A DNA stretch of 64,000 bases from an uncultured Clostridia bacterium (GCA_947627855.1 CANQXR010000003.1:50766-114765); one strand, 5' to 3'. Numbered from the stretch's first letter, positions 1 to 9,913 are shown. Translations and numbers: made by a program. Notes: generated by a model not told the origin, from the sequence alone.

Positions 1-2
1 GG

Positions 3-1118
3 AATATAACCGTAAGCGATGACGGTGGTTTGACCCTGTCCGACAATGAAGTCAAAACAACCGACGCCTTTGTGGATCATATAAAAACAACCTCCTCCGA
101 CCCAACGAAGATTACGTCGGTTTATTTTGCAAGTCCCGATTGGTACAACTCAAAAGGCGATACTCCGTATCAGACGCTTATGCTTAACTGGACATCGGAA
201 GTAAGCTCGGCTTATGCTCACAAGTCTTTCAAGTGCGGCAAAGCTGTTACATTCTACGATGAAGCAAAGACAGCCATCAAGGTCTTTACAACAAACCACT
301 ACTTTATAGCCGACAACGGCATATTCTCCTATGATTATTTCCAAGGAGAAAATGGAAGATATGAAGGTACATACAACCTTTCCGATGTCTTCAAGGATAT
401 CTACAGTGATGACTTAGAAAACGTAAATGAGTATTCTATAGTTGTGGAAGATGGTCATGTATATTTATGTGAAGGCTCAGAAAAAACCGAGGCTGTTATG
501 ACAAGCAGCACAAAGACAAACAATCTGGGAAGAGTCAAAGAAATGTTAGTATATCTGCCGGGTCGGTATACAGACAAAAACTGCACCACACCCGCTTTTG
601 CCACATTGACATGGGGCGTTGACAATGTTGGCAAGACAAACAAAGGCAAAGGCGCTCTGTACTTTACAATGGAAGGGTTTGAGGTACATAAGAAGGTGGA
701 CGGCGAAATCATAAACGCATATATATCTGCCATGCGTTTTGAACAGGATATTCTTGCACCCTTTGCAAAGTCCAGACTTGCTCCCTATCAGGGAGAATAT
801 ATTGTAAACGACAGCACAGGTGAAAAGATAACCATCAAAGACGACAGAACCGTTACCCTCTTAACAGGAGGCCGGGAATGGCCCGCTCTTTACTATAATA
901 TAGATAGTACTGATTGGCTTGAGGGCGACAATGAAAGTTCGAATGTGACATCTGTTGTTTTTTCAACAAAAGACTGGTTTGCGGAAGGCAAAACACACCT
1001 CACAGGCGACAGACAAACCATCGAAATGACATGGAGCGCCGCAGACCTGCAGTTTACTTCCACCGCTGACGCCAACCTTCTACACGGAGGACGGCGAAGT
1101 TTCCCGCGCTTACAGTAA
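3..1118 (+). CDS. 5' piece of a broken giant SLH surface protein (open at the left edge)
   Basis: The frame is open to the first base of the window, so the true start and signal peptide lie outside it. The protein is made of loosely repeated modules of about 150 residues. Each has a GEY/GTY strand, a D..GEKITI-like strand and an ATLTWG- or EMTWS-type strand, looking like all-beta adhesin domains. I do not recognise a named family. The frame ends at a TAA at 1116-1118, but the sequence from about 1071 in the next frame (reading FYTEDGEVSRAYS) continues the same module. The gene therefore carries a +1 shift near 1078, in AACCTTCTAC. It joins the piece ending at 3687 and the SLH-bearing piece ending at 9219. 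Either a real pseudogene break or a base-calling error is possible. Confidence 0.6.
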   Translation, partial: NITVSDDGGLTLSDNEVKTTDAFVDHIKTTSSDPTKITSVYFASPDWYNSKGDTPYQTLMLNWTSEVSSAYAHKSFKCGKAVTFYDEAKTAIKVFTTNHYFIADNGIFSYDYFQGENGRYEGTYNLSDVFKDIYSDDLENVNEYSIVVEDGHVYLCEGSEKTEAVMTSSTKTNNLGRVKEMLVYLPGRYTDKNCTTPAFATLTWGVDNVGKTNKGKGALYFTMEGFEVHKKVDGEIINAYISAMRFEQDILAPFAKSRLAPYQGEYIVNDSTGEKITIKDDRTVTLLTGGREWPALYYNIDSTDWLEGDNESSNVTSVVFSTKDWFAEGKTHLTGDRQTIEMTWSAADLQFTSTADANLLHGGRRSFPRLQ

Positions 1119-1167
1119 AGATACCAAGTATTCTTCTCAGAAAAATATCGATGAGGCTGCGGCATAC

Positions 1168-3687
1168 ATGAGTCAGTATGTACATGGCGAATACACCTTA
1201 AATGACGGCTCCGGCTGGAAGTTAAAGGTGGCAAAAGATGAAGAAGACGATACTTGGAAGATATACACCAAGTTCGACACTTCTGATTATGAGTCGGTAG
1301 CAAACCCCGCTCCCGTGTTCGTGTATGACAAAAATCATACGGACAGATATTCATCAAGCGGAGAATTTGGAAACGAAGGCAAATACCTCTCTACCGTAAC
1401 GATCCCCATAACGGGCTGGTATTTAGATGAAAACTGCACAATAGACGCCATTGCCACTCTTACATGGAAAGGTGCTGTGAAAAATCCTATGGACGATCAC
1501 CAATTTACGGTGACCGGCGCTGCAATATACCGCAAAAATGCGGATGGAGAGACCGAGTGCAAATATCTGGCAGGTACATTTTATTCCGATGCTGACAGGG
1601 CAAAGGGCGAAAATTTCCTTAAGAATTATGCCGGCACTTACCGTTTCACTGCGGCAGAGGATAAGTGTTACATTGAAATAGACGAGGAGGGTAAGGTTAC
1701 AGTCTATGCTTCAGACTCTCAGAAAAAAGAGCATGTCTATACAAATGTTGCTATGGATCTGACTATGGAAAAAAATACAACTAAGTTGAATTTTGGTGAA
1801 ATTACAAACTTAGTCGACATTAAAGCAGTTGTTCCCGAATGGCGCAGCACAAAGACTAATAACACTCTTGAAAATATTATAAAATGCCAAGAGACAACAT
1901 TTACATTTAAAGCCGATGCCCATTCTTCCTATTTCACTCCGGCAGCAAATGCTTTCATATATGATGATGCCAAAGAGAACGGAAGCCCGTGGGAAGTGGT
2001 GACTAAAAGCAGTGCTGCGGACTACAACAAGCCCTTTACCAAGCTCTATACAAATGACAGAGCCTACAGCGACGAAAACAAGCAAATGGCAAAGGACTAT
2101 TTCAGCAGCCATGCGGGCACCTACTATATAAACGACCCAACTGTGGATTATAAGATCACCATCACCGAAGACGGTGAGATATACTGGGGCGATCTCGCTT
2201 CCGGTGAGAAGGACGACATCACGGTGGGCTTTGAGGCGAAGCTTCCCGACGGGGTCGGAAAGATAACCATCGACGGTCAGAAACACAAGATACTCCGTGA
2301 CACCTTCGCGAATCCCAATACCATAATTATGGATCCCGAAATAAGCCTTATGGCACTGGAGAAAGAGGGCGAAGAAATTCCGGAAGAGCACTACGCCGGC
2401 GCTATCCTTCAGGTCGGAGCAGGCGACGAGGTCACACTGAAAAACGTGACCATCGACGGCGAAGGCAAATGGGAGATCGACCGGAAGAAGCTGGACTATG
2501 ATAAACAACTGAACATGGATTACGATATAAATGTACTTGACGATCCGAATGGCGGTCACCCCATAACCGAGCTTGAAGGAAATCTTGTCTCCACCGACAG
2601 CCTTATCAAGGTCGCAGGAGGCACCCTCATATTGGACGGCGTGACCCTGGAGAACTTCTTCGCGGGAGACGGATATGACGACGACAGGCATTTCATCGAC
2701 TTCATGAGTACCGAAAAAGGCAAACTGGAGGTAAAATCGAATACTGTTTTCCGGCATAATGCGTCCCGGTCAGGGGTTTGTATCGGCAACACGGACCAAG
2801 ACGAGATAGACTTAAGCGACTGCACCACCATGCAGAATAACTACTGCTACGGCAGCAACGGCGGTTTGGTCGTAGCCATGGAAGGCTCCCAGGTCCATAT
2901 GGACAACGGCACGCTGATAAAAGACAACATAGCGGCGGACACAAACGGCGTTTTCGTACAGCTGCATAAAAAAACTGATGGGGTTAAAGATGGTGATAAT
3001 AAAGGGGAGATCTTCTCCAAGCTCTACATGGACGGCGGCGAGATTACCGGAAACATAGGTCTTCGAGGCGGCTCATACGGCTGGGGTCAGACGATATATC
3101 TGTACAACGGCGGCGCCTTTGAGATGAACGACGGCTTGATCCACGACAATATAGGCGCCGGCATCAGCAGCATCTATCAGCAGCCCTCCGCAGACGCAGT
3201 AAAGCTCAACGGCGGACACATATACGACAACTCATGCAGCCTGAAAGACGGAGACCTCCAGCTGGATATCGCCATGATGAACGAGGGCAATGTAGGCAAA
3301 GACATGACCGTAGAAGAAAATTTCGTCGTAGGTGCGGCGGCTATCCTCGGCGGTTATGCCAGCGGTGACGAACGCCTCGTAAACGACGGAATAATAAACG
3401 GAAGTATATCTGTCTATTCATATTTCAACAATGAAGGAAGGACCACAACCGTAATAAACAACAACCTCATCACAGGAAATGTTATCGCTGAGAACGGTTC
3501 CACCGTAATTAACGAACCAACCGGTCTTATCGAAGGCTATGTAAAGGTAAGAGGTTCTTTGACTGAGTCCGCAGGGGAGAGTGTTTTCCACAACGCAGGA
3601 ACTATAAGAGGCGACGCAGAGCTTGCCGAAAACGCCCATTTATTCAACTGCGGAGAAATATACGGCAATGTGAGTGTAAGGTCGTGA
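1168..3687 (+). CDS. Middle piece of the broken giant surface protein: beta modules then right-handed beta-helix
   Basis: The frame is open from about 1071, upstream of the first ATG, and continues the preceding piece after its frameshift. Residues 1-350 hold two or three more of the GTY/ATLTW-type beta modules. From about residue 370 the chain changes to short repeated strands of the type VTLKNVTIDG, GTLILDGVTLENF and LYMDGGEITGN, typical of right-handed parallel beta-helix adhesins. The frame ends at TGA 3685-3687. The very next codons in the same frame (ATLELNCDDPEH, then NDGGTIHGNVTL) carry on the beta-helix pattern, so this looks like a single nonsense change. Genes elsewhere in the window end normally at TGA, so TGA is not reassigned here. 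Expression of this piece alone is doubtful. Confidence 0.6.
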   Translation: MSQYVHGEYTLNDGSGWKLKVAKDEEDDTWKIYTKFDTSDYESVANPAPVFVYDKNHTDRYSSSGEFGNEGKYLSTVTIPITGWYLDENCTIDAIATLTWKGAVKNPMDDHQFTVTGAAIYRKNADGETECKYLAGTFYSDADRAKGENFLKNYAGTYRFTAAEDKCYIEIDEEGKVTVYASDSQKKEHVYTNVAMDLTMEKNTTKLNFGEITNLVDIKAVVPEWRSTKTNNTLENIIKCQETTFTFKADAHSSYFTPAANAFIYDDAKENGSPWEVVTKSSAADYNKPFTKLYTNDRAYSDENKQMAKDYFSSHAGTYYINDPTVDYKITITEDGEIYWGDLASGEKDDITVGFEAKLPDGVGKITIDGQKHKILRDTFANPNTIIMDPEISLMALEKEGEEIPEEHYAGAILQVGAGDEVTLKNVTIDGEGKWEIDRKKLDYDKQLNMDYDINVLDDPNGGHPITELEGNLVSTDSLIKVAGGTLILDGVTLENFFAGDGYDDDRHFIDFMSTEKGKLEVKSNTVFRHNASRSGVCIGNTDQDEIDLSDCTTMQNNYCYGSNGGLVVAMEGSQVHMDNGTLIKDNIAADTNGVFVQLHKKTDGVKDGDNKGEIFSKLYMDGGEITGNIGLRGGSYGWGQTIYLYNGGAFEMNDGLIHDNIGAGISSIYQQPSADAVKLNGGHIYDNSCSLKDGDLQLDIAMMNEGNVGKDMTVEENFVVGAAAILGGYASGDERLVNDGIINGSISVYSYFNNEGRTTTVINNNLITGNVIAENGSTVINEPTGLIEGYVKVRGSLTESAGESVFHNAGTIRGDAELAENAHLFNCGEIYGNVSVRS

Positions 3688-3723
3688 GCTACTCTCGAAC
3701 TTAACTGCGACGACCCCGAACAT

Positions 3724-6700
3724 GTGAACGATGGCGGAACGATCCACGGAAACGTGACCCTCTATCCCGACAGCCTGATATATGCAGATGTCAGTCCTAC
3801 TATCGTAGACGGTACGATCATACTTGAGTATGAGAACGAGGTCGACCTCGAACGTATGAAAGAGGTTATCAAAGATCATGGAATACAGTGTTCGAATATT
3901 GTTGAGAAAGAGCACACTCATGCTGATGTATTCGATGAAGAATTTTTAGATCCCAACTCCAGTATATGCACCGAATATCGTACCAAGATATATACCTGCG
4001 GCACCTGCGGAAAAGAGATCAAAAGAGAAACTATTGAGCCTCTGGGTCATGAATACTATAAGACAGGAACAATTGAGCAGACCTGCACCACAGGCGAAAA
4101 GGAAACTTATCGCTGCAGCCGGTGCACTGCCTATGATTCCGCAACTAAGGAAATCAAACGTGACGTGCCCGGCAAGGGACCTCTCGGACATCACTATGTG
4201 GAAAATATGGATCTTCACATTCCCGCTACGGAATACGCTTCGGGATACAGCTATTTTATATGCGACAGATGCGGCGAAGTATTGGAGATGGTGGTACCCG
4301 TGCTTGCCCATGGCGCAGGCAAACATTCATTCCGGACCGATGACGGTCTGATCGATGTAACAAAGGGAAAAACCATAACAGAAGCAAGCTGTACGACTGA
4401 CGGCGAAATGGACTTCACCTGCGATGGCTGCGGTGCAGCCATATCGGTTGCTATACCTGCCACGGGACACAGCTATACCGATGATATCCAAGAGATATCT
4501 TTCACCGAATCAAACTGTACCACAGAAGGAAATCATACCTATGCGCCTGTATGCCGGATTTGCGGAGAATATGACGAAGCGGCAAAGGTCATAGTAAACA
4601 TACCTTCTCTGGGACATAAATACAGCGAATGGGAAAACGTGGATAAGGATGCACAATATCCCTGTACCACAGAGCGCGCACAGGAGCGTCACTGCATACA
4701 CGAGGGCTGCAACGACTACACAGGCAGCATTCAAACCCGTATTGGCGGCGAAACAAGCCATACATGGGGTGACGACAACATTACCTGTACGATCTGCGGC
4801 TACACTTCAACCGGTCACCAAATAAGCTATATGCTAAACGGCGGTATTGCCCCCGACAGCCTTGCCGAAATTTCGGATAAGATATATAAGCCCGGCAATA
4901 CGGAAGTTCTTTGGAAGCCCGCCGACGATAAAACTCTGGACGGCGTATGGACTAAGCAAACGGCAGGAGGTCAGGCCGTATTTGCAGGCTGGAGCCGATC
5001 AAACCTTGGCTCTGATCCCTATGATAAAATGCCCGATACGGAGTTTGTCTCAAAGGTGGATATACCCGATAATGCAGACGCGGTTGTATATGCTGTATGG
5101 GCTATGGATAAAAACAGAAACGGCATACCCGACTATTTAGATACCCACGTTTCTGTAATTTTTCATGAAAACGGCGGTACGGGCAAGGTGCCCGAAGCCC
5201 TTACGGACGTTCTTCCCGGTGCGGCTTATCCTCTTGAAACAGCCCCCGAGCTTAAGAAGGGCGAAAATATATTCGCAGGCTGGAGCCAGACTGTATGGAA
5301 TGATGTAATAACCGATGAAACAACATCGAAAGCCATAATAGGCTCCTTGGCGACAAGTCCCTACACCGTTCCCTCAGTAGGCGGCGACGTTGATCTTTAC
5401 GCAGTATATGCGCAGGATCTGGACGACAATGGCAATCCCGACTACTGCGAAGATGCTCTGCATGTAGAATACTACATAAACGGCGGTAAGGTATACGAGG
5501 GATATACAGTAGACGGCAGCGGTATGTTCTATATGTGCAGTGACTATCACAAAGCCGGTGACGATGTTGATCTTTTGGCATTGGAACACGGCTCAATGAT
5601 GATCTGCCGTGATAATGCCGTACTTATCGGCTGGAGTTCAGAACCTTGTAAAGAGCCGATCACAAGTGTGGATAGAGAAAAGGATCTGTTGATCAAAACT
5701 ATTAACCTCACCTCTGCGATGGCAAATGGAAAGGTATATGCCCTTTGGGCAGAAGATTTGAACAACAACAGTATTGCCGACTATTACGAAACTACTCTCA
5801 CTCACACCTACCACCGAAATATGTACCTTTCATCGAACAACGCGTCTACCCTTTCTGCGGGAGAATATTTGGATATAGCATTAGCTGAGCCTATGCATCA
5901 GACAGGTATTCTTCCCGGCACAGGCGTTGAGCTTGCTGCCAACGATTACTTTGGCACTGCCGAGCTTAAAAACAAAGACGGCGAAGTTAAGGGTCATTAT
6001 GTACAGGTAGGCTGGAGCGGCTATTCTCACGGCGCTTGTACGTCAAAGAAGGATTATGACAACTGGGTGATCGCAGGCGATGCAAACGGATATACGGAGG
6101 ACGGCAAGTATTACCGTATTATTCACGATGCACGTTTTCAGAATGCTTACGCTGTCTGGGCAACTGACGAAAACGAAAACGGAAAACCGGATTACATAGA
6201 ATTATACTATAATATAACACTTAACGAAGACGGCGGAACAGTGGGAGATGATTTCGAAAACGTCTACGCTCTTCTGGCAGGCGAGACCTTCACCTTCCCC
6301 ACAGACCCTGTAAAGGCAGGTTATACCTTCTTAGGCTGGTCTGCCGACGGCGGCAAAACTCTTTATAAATCGGGAGAAAGCTTTGAAGTTTATGCTGATG
6401 CTGAATATACTGCCATATATGAAGATAACACTCACACAGTCACTCTTGAGCTTGACGGCGGTACGGCAGGGTCTGACTTTGCGGCAGATAATAAGGTGAA
6501 CGACGGCGAAAGCTTTACCTTCCCCGCTGACCCCACAAAGGACGGTTATACCTTCTTAGGCTGGTCTGCCGATGGAGATGAAAACTTATATAAAGCAGGA
6601 GATACCGTTACGGTTAATGCTGATGTGACCTACACAGCACAGTATGAAAGAACCGTATATACAGTCACTCTTGAGCTAAACGGCGGTATCGCAGGAACTG

Positions 6701-9219
6701 ACTATCAAGCCAAAAATGAGGTAGGCGAAGGCGACAGCTTCACCTTCCCCGAAGATCCCACAAAGGCAGGTTATACCTTCTTAGGCTGGTCTGTCGGCGG
6801 CGAAAGTACTCTTTATAAAGCAGGAGATACCGTTACAGTTAATTCCGATGTGACCTACACAGCGCAGTATGAGGAAATACTTTATACAGTAACTCTTGAC
6901 GTAAACGGAGGTACGGCGGGCGCTGACTTTGAAGAGTCAACGACAGTCAAAGAAAACGGCACCTTCACCTTCCCCGAAGATCCCACAAAGACAGGTTATA
7001 CTTTCCTTGGTTGGAACACCGTTGGCGATGTAAGGAATTATAAAGCAGGAGACAGCGTTGCAGTTAATGCTGATGTGACATACACAGCCCAATACGAAGT
7101 AAACGTATGCACGGTAACTCTTGACGTAAACGGCGGTGTGGGCGGCGATGGCTTTACTGCCGAAAATAAGGTAAACGAAGGCGAACTCTTTACCTTCCCG
7201 ACCGACCCCACAAAGGCAGGTTATACCTTCTTAGGCTGGTCTGCCGAGGGTGACGAAAACTTATATAAAGCAGGAGATAAAATCATAATTACCTCCGATG
7301 TGACCTATAAGGCACAGTATGAGGAGATCGTTGTTCCCAAGACATTCAAGGTTACTCTTGATTTAAACGGCGGTACCCCCGGGGACGGCTTCACGGCAGA
7401 TAATACCGTAAACGAGGGCGAAAGCTTCACCTTCCCTGCTGACCCCACAAAGGACGGTTATACCTTCTTAGGCTGGTCTGCCGATGGAGATAAAAACTTA
7501 TATAAAGCAGGAGATACCGTTACGGTTACTGCTGACGTGACCTACACAGCGCAGTATGAGGAGATAACTGTTCCCAAGACATTCAAGGTTACTCTTGATT
7601 TAGACGGCGGTACCCCCGGGGACGGCTTCGCGGCAGATAATACCGTAAATGAGGGCGAAAGCTTCACCTTCCCTGCTGACCCCACAAAGGCAGGTTTTAC
7701 CTTCTTAGGCTGGTCTGCTGATGGAGATAAAAACTTATATAAAGCAGGAGATACCGTTACGGTTAATGCTGATGTGACCTACACAGCGCAGTATGAGGAG
7801 ATAACTGTTCCCAAGACATTCAGGGTTACTCTTGATTTAAACGGCGGTACCCCCGGGGACGGCTTCACGGCAGATAATACCGTAAACGAGGGCGAAAGCT
7901 TCACCTTCCCCGCTGACCCCACAAAGGACGGTTTTACCTTCTTAGGTTGGAACGCCGAAGGAGATATAAGGCTTTATAAGGCAGGAGATACCGTTAAAGT
8001 CAACTCTGATGTAAGCTATAAGGCACAGTATGAGGAGATAACTGTTCCCAAGACATTCAAGGTTACTCTTGATTTAGACGGCGGTAATGCAGGCGAGGGC
8101 TTTGCAGCCGAAACTACCGTAAATGAGGGCGAGAGCTTCACCTTCCCGACAAATCCCACAAAGGCAGGCTCAACCTTCCTTGGCTGGTCTGCCGAAGGTG
8201 ACGAAAAGCTTTACAAGGCAGGAAACACAGTGGAGGTTTTCGCTGACATAACCTTCACGGCTCAGTGGAATTTGGCAGGCTCATGCGGCGGTTCATCGTC
8301 ATATACGGTTCACTTTGAGACGAATGGCGGCAGCAAGGTGACATCACAACGAGTTTCAAGAAACCGCACTGTGAAAGAGCCGACCGCTCCGACAAAGAAC
8401 GGCTATACCTTCGCAGGCTGGTATGTGGATAAAGACCTGACAACCGAGTATGACTTTACGTTGAAGGTTAAAAAGAGCTTTACCCTGTATGCGAAGTGGA
8501 ATAACGCGGAGTCGGGTAACGGCATACACGTTTCAGCGCCTGATCCGGGAGCGAACGGAGCAGCGCTCAACTTAGAGGATCATTATGCGTATATTGTCGG
8601 CTATCCCGATGGCGGCGTGCATCCTGATGAAACGATCACCCGCGCAGAGGTTGCGGCCATATTCTACCGCTTAATGTCCGACAAATCACGCAATATGTTT
8701 ATGACGAACGAAAACAGCTACAGCGATGTTGCGCCGGAGGATTGGTTTAATACCTCAGTATCGACCATGAGCGCCGCATCGGTAATCAAAGGTTATGAGA
8801 ACGGCACATTCGCTCCGAATCAGCCCATAACCCGTGCGGAATTTGCGGCAATGGCGGCGAGATTTGACTCCGGCATATATTCGGGCGAGGATAAATTCCC
8901 CGATATAAGCGAACATTGGGCACGTGAGGAGATAAACCTTGCAGCTCAGAAAGGCTGGATATCCGGCTATGATGACGGCACGTTCGGTCCCGACCGCTAT
9001 ATTACACGTGCGGAGGCTATGTGCCTTATAAACCGTGTTCTGGGACGTATTCCGTCAGCGGAGCATTTGCTTGACGATATGACGGTATGGCCCGATAACC
9101 GTGATAAGTCGGTTTGGTATTATGCCGATGTTCAGGAGGCTACCAACTCGCATTATTACGAGAAAAACGGTGAATACGAGGTTTGGACGGCAATACGCGA
9201 AACGCGCAGCTGGGCTTAA
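3724..9219 (+). CDS. 3' piece of the giant surface protein: CxxCG repeats, Ca-loop motifs, InlB-type repeats, three SLH domains
   Basis: This is in the same frame as the piece before TGA 3685; the GTG at 3724 is only the first possible start after the stop and lacks a clear ribosome site. Order of parts: the end of the beta-helix; residues about 60-360 with repeated Y.C..CG....PLGH cysteine motifs, probably small zinc-ribbon-like folds; residues about 360-830 with four NGG repeats ending in calcium-loop-like motifs (DKNRNGIPDY, DLDDNGNPDY, DLNNNSIADY, DENENGKPDY); residues about 830-1515 with nine near-identical InlB/Flg_new-type repeats (VTL.LNGG...FTFP.DPTK.GYTFLGW); one canonical InlB repeat (GYTFAGWYVD); and three SLH domains (YPDGGVHPDETITRAE, FAPNQPITRAE, FGPDRYITRAE). 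SLH domains bind pyruvylated secondary wall polymer, so the protein would sit on the cell wall. A terminator follows at 9479. Confidence 0.75.
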   Translation: MNDGGTIHGNVTLYPDSLIYADVSPTIVDGTIILEYENEVDLERMKEVIKDHGIQCSNIVEKEHTHADVFDEEFLDPNSSICTEYRTKIYTCGTCGKEIKRETIEPLGHEYYKTGTIEQTCTTGEKETYRCSRCTAYDSATKEIKRDVPGKGPLGHHYVENMDLHIPATEYASGYSYFICDRCGEVLEMVVPVLAHGAGKHSFRTDDGLIDVTKGKTITEASCTTDGEMDFTCDGCGAAISVAIPATGHSYTDDIQEISFTESNCTTEGNHTYAPVCRICGEYDEAAKVIVNIPSLGHKYSEWENVDKDAQYPCTTERAQERHCIHEGCNDYTGSIQTRIGGETSHTWGDDNITCTICGYTSTGHQISYMLNGGIAPDSLAEISDKIYKPGNTEVLWKPADDKTLDGVWTKQTAGGQAVFAGWSRSNLGSDPYDKMPDTEFVSKVDIPDNADAVVYAVWAMDKNRNGIPDYLDTHVSVIFHENGGTGKVPEALTDVLPGAAYPLETAPELKKGENIFAGWSQTVWNDVITDETTSKAIIGSLATSPYTVPSVGGDVDLYAVYAQDLDDNGNPDYCEDALHVEYYINGGKVYEGYTVDGSGMFYMCSDYHKAGDDVDLLALEHGSMMICRDNAVLIGWSSEPCKEPITSVDREKDLLIKTINLTSAMANGKVYALWAEDLNNNSIADYYETTLTHTYHRNMYLSSNNASTLSAGEYLDIALAEPMHQTGILPGTGVELAANDYFGTAELKNKDGEVKGHYVQVGWSGYSHGACTSKKDYDNWVIAGDANGYTEDGKYYRIIHDARFQNAYAVWATDENENGKPDYIELYYNITLNEDGGTVGDDFENVYALLAGETFTFPTDPVKAGYTFLGWSADGGKTLYKSGESFEVYADAEYTAIYEDNTHTVTLELDGGTAGSDFAADNKVNDGESFTFPADPTKDGYTFLGWSADGDENLYKAGDTVTVNADVTYTAQYERTVYTVTLELNGGIAGTDYQAKNEVGEGDSFTFPEDPTKAGYTFLGWSVGGESTLYKAGDTVTVNSDVTYTAQYEEILYTVTLDVNGGTAGADFEESTTVKENGTFTFPEDPTKTGYTFLGWNTVGDVRNYKAGDSVAVNADVTYTAQYEVNVCTVTLDVNGGVGGDGFTAENKVNEGELFTFPTDPTKAGYTFLGWSAEGDENLYKAGDKIIITSDVTYKAQYEEIVVPKTFKVTLDLNGGTPGDGFTADNTVNEGESFTFPADPTKDGYTFLGWSADGDKNLYKAGDTVTVTADVTYTAQYEEITVPKTFKVTLDLDGGTPGDGFAADNTVNEGESFTFPADPTKAGFTFLGWSADGDKNLYKAGDTVTVNADVTYTAQYEEITVPKTFRVTLDLNGGTPGDGFTADNTVNEGESFTFPADPTKDGFTFLGWNAEGDIRLYKAGDTVKVNSDVSYKAQYEEITVPKTFKVTLDLDGGNAGEGFAAETTVNEGESFTFPTNPTKAGSTFLGWSAEGDEKLYKAGNTVEVFADITFTAQWNLAGSCGGSSSYTVHFETNGGSKVTSQRVSRNRTVKEPTAPTKNGYTFAGWYVDKDLTTEYDFTLKVKKSFTLYAKWNNAESGNGIHVSAPDPGANGAALNLEDHYAYIVGYPDGGVHPDETITRAEVAAIFYRLMSDKSRNMFMTNENSYSDVAPEDWFNTSVSTMSAASVIKGYENGTFAPNQPITRAEFAAMAARFDSGIYSGEDKFPDISEHWAREEINLAAQKGWISGYDDGTFGPDRYITRAEAMCLINRVLGRIPSAEHLLDDMTVWPDNRDKSVWYYADVQEATNSHYYEKNGEYEVWTAIRETRSWA
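6205..8270 (+). repeat. Nine tandem InlB-type repeats, about 200-237 bp each
   Basis: Each unit encodes an NGG strand, FTFP.DPTK, GYTFLGWSADGD, LYKAGDTV and VTYTAQYE. The last four units have an extra VPKTFKVTL linker and start at a regular 237-bp step (GTTCCCAAGACATTCA near 7333, 7570, 7807 and 8044). Blocks such as CTTCTTAGGCTGGTCTGC are the same in most copies at DNA level. Such identity favours unequal recombination, so the copy number probably differs between strains. Confidence 0.85.
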
Positions 9220-9316
9220 CCCGAAAGAAAATAAAATTTTTGTTCTTTTAAATCTTGTCCTTTCTGTTATATGGAAAGGCAGCTGCCACGGAGCTTTTAC
9301 AGCCGATAATTCCGTG

Positions 9317-9442
9317 AATGATGGCGCAGGCTCAGGCAGCAAATATATTTGATCCCGACGGAAATGCTCTGCGCAGTGAATTGGCTTCAATTCTCCCGCA
9401 ATATTTCGGCTCTTATCATAATAATAATCAAATCCTGAAATA
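9317..9442 (+). pseudogene. SLH-domain relic behind the surface protein gene
   Basis: A short frame reads FDPDGNALRSELASILPQYF and then stops. This matches the core SLH pattern (F.PD..lTRaElA.il.r.f). It has no start, no ribosome site and no other SLH parts, so it is a tail left from another SLH gene or from an earlier, longer end of the gene upstream. Just before it, in another frame, FTADNSVNDG resembles the InlB repeat linker. The stretch 9220-9478 therefore looks like scrambled surface-protein DNA. Confidence 0.45.
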
Positions 9443-9478
9443 AAAGCGCATTATCCGAAGCATAGGATCACAAAAAAA

Positions 9479-9522
9479 ATCCGACAGCAGCTCTCCATAC
9501 AAAGACTGCTGTCGGATTTTTC
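9479..9522 (+). terminator. Rho-independent terminator after the SLH protein gene
   Basis: A 12-bp perfect stem (ATCCGACAGCAG / CTGCTGTCGGAT, 9479-9490 with 9506-9517) is followed by TTTTTC. A run of A on the other side means it could also work from the opposite strand. Confidence 0.85.
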
Positions 9523-9563
9523 ATTTTAAACCCAAAAACCATATAGATGATGAGGAAAAGACC

Positions 9564-9704
9564 GTGGAATCAATTTTCTTGAACGTCAGGAATTATGCTC
9601 AGATGAGAGAGCTTGCAGATGCAGTCGTAAATTTCAGTGTGGAATATACAGATAACAAGGTTGTTATAAAAACCTCAGAACGGCCGAAAGCAGCGAAAAA
9701 ATAA
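9564..9704 (+). CDS. Small 46-residue reading frame, unknown
   Basis: A GTG-started frame reads VESIFLNVRNYAQMRELAD and ends in a lysine-rich tail (KAAKK). The start is uncertain: the frame is open a little further upstream and no good ribosome site is visible. The composition looks coding, with an alternating hydrophobic pattern and a charged tail. It resembles the small accessory frames of clostridial conjugative elements, which would fit the recombinase remnant at 10208, but I cannot name a family. Confidence 0.25.
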   Translation: MESIFLNVRNYAQMRELADAVVNFSVEYTDNKVVIKTSERPKAAKK

Positions 9705-9739
9705 GGAAGTTTAATATTAAACTTCGACAAATTTTATTG

Positions 9740-9745
9740 TATAAT
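9740..9745 (+). promoter_or_regulatory. Probable -10 box for the small peptide element
   Basis: TATAAT lies in an AT-rich stretch 6 bp before the start of the 9751-9780 inverted-repeat arm. A convincing -35 was not found, so the promoter is inferred mainly from this box. Confidence 0.35.
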
Positions 9746-9808
9746 AACCGTAGGCACTTTGCTAAAGAGTGGTTGGTCGAGCTTCCTGTAAAGGAGGTGA
9801 AGCCTCTT

Positions 9809-9907
9809 ATGACAGTCTTTGACATAATTTATGGCTTCTTCGCATTAAAGCAGTTTATGCTTGACGTGAAGTACATAGTCATTTTATATAAAAGTAACTT
9901 GTTGTAA
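9809..9907 (+). CDS. 32-residue hydrophobic peptide, type I toxin-like
   Basis: The peptide begins MTVFDIIYGFFALKQFMLDV and ends KSNLL. It is short, mostly hydrophobic and has a basic patch, like membrane-acting type I toxins. A very strong ribosome site (AAAGGAGGTGA) lies 7 bp before the ATG. The leader can fold so that TTCC pairs with GGAG, a usual way to hide such a site until it is needed. A two-way terminator follows at once. An antisense transcript from the right-hand arm would run into the same terminator. No family was confirmed. Confidence 0.45.
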   Translation: MTVFDIIYGFFALKQFMLDVKYIVILYKSNLL

Positions 9908-9913
9908 AGAAAA

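Noticed and set aside
1810..2757. 315-codon minus-strand frame opposite the broken surface protein
   Set aside because: No ribosome site, hydrophobic composition of an antisense frame, and the plus-strand frame carries clear beta-helix repeats.
3685..3687. TGA as selenocysteine or reassigned codon
   Set aside because: Other clear genes here end at TGA (for example the DUF4304 gene), no hairpin of a selenocysteine element was recognised after 3687, and the site is in an ordinary beta-helix strand.
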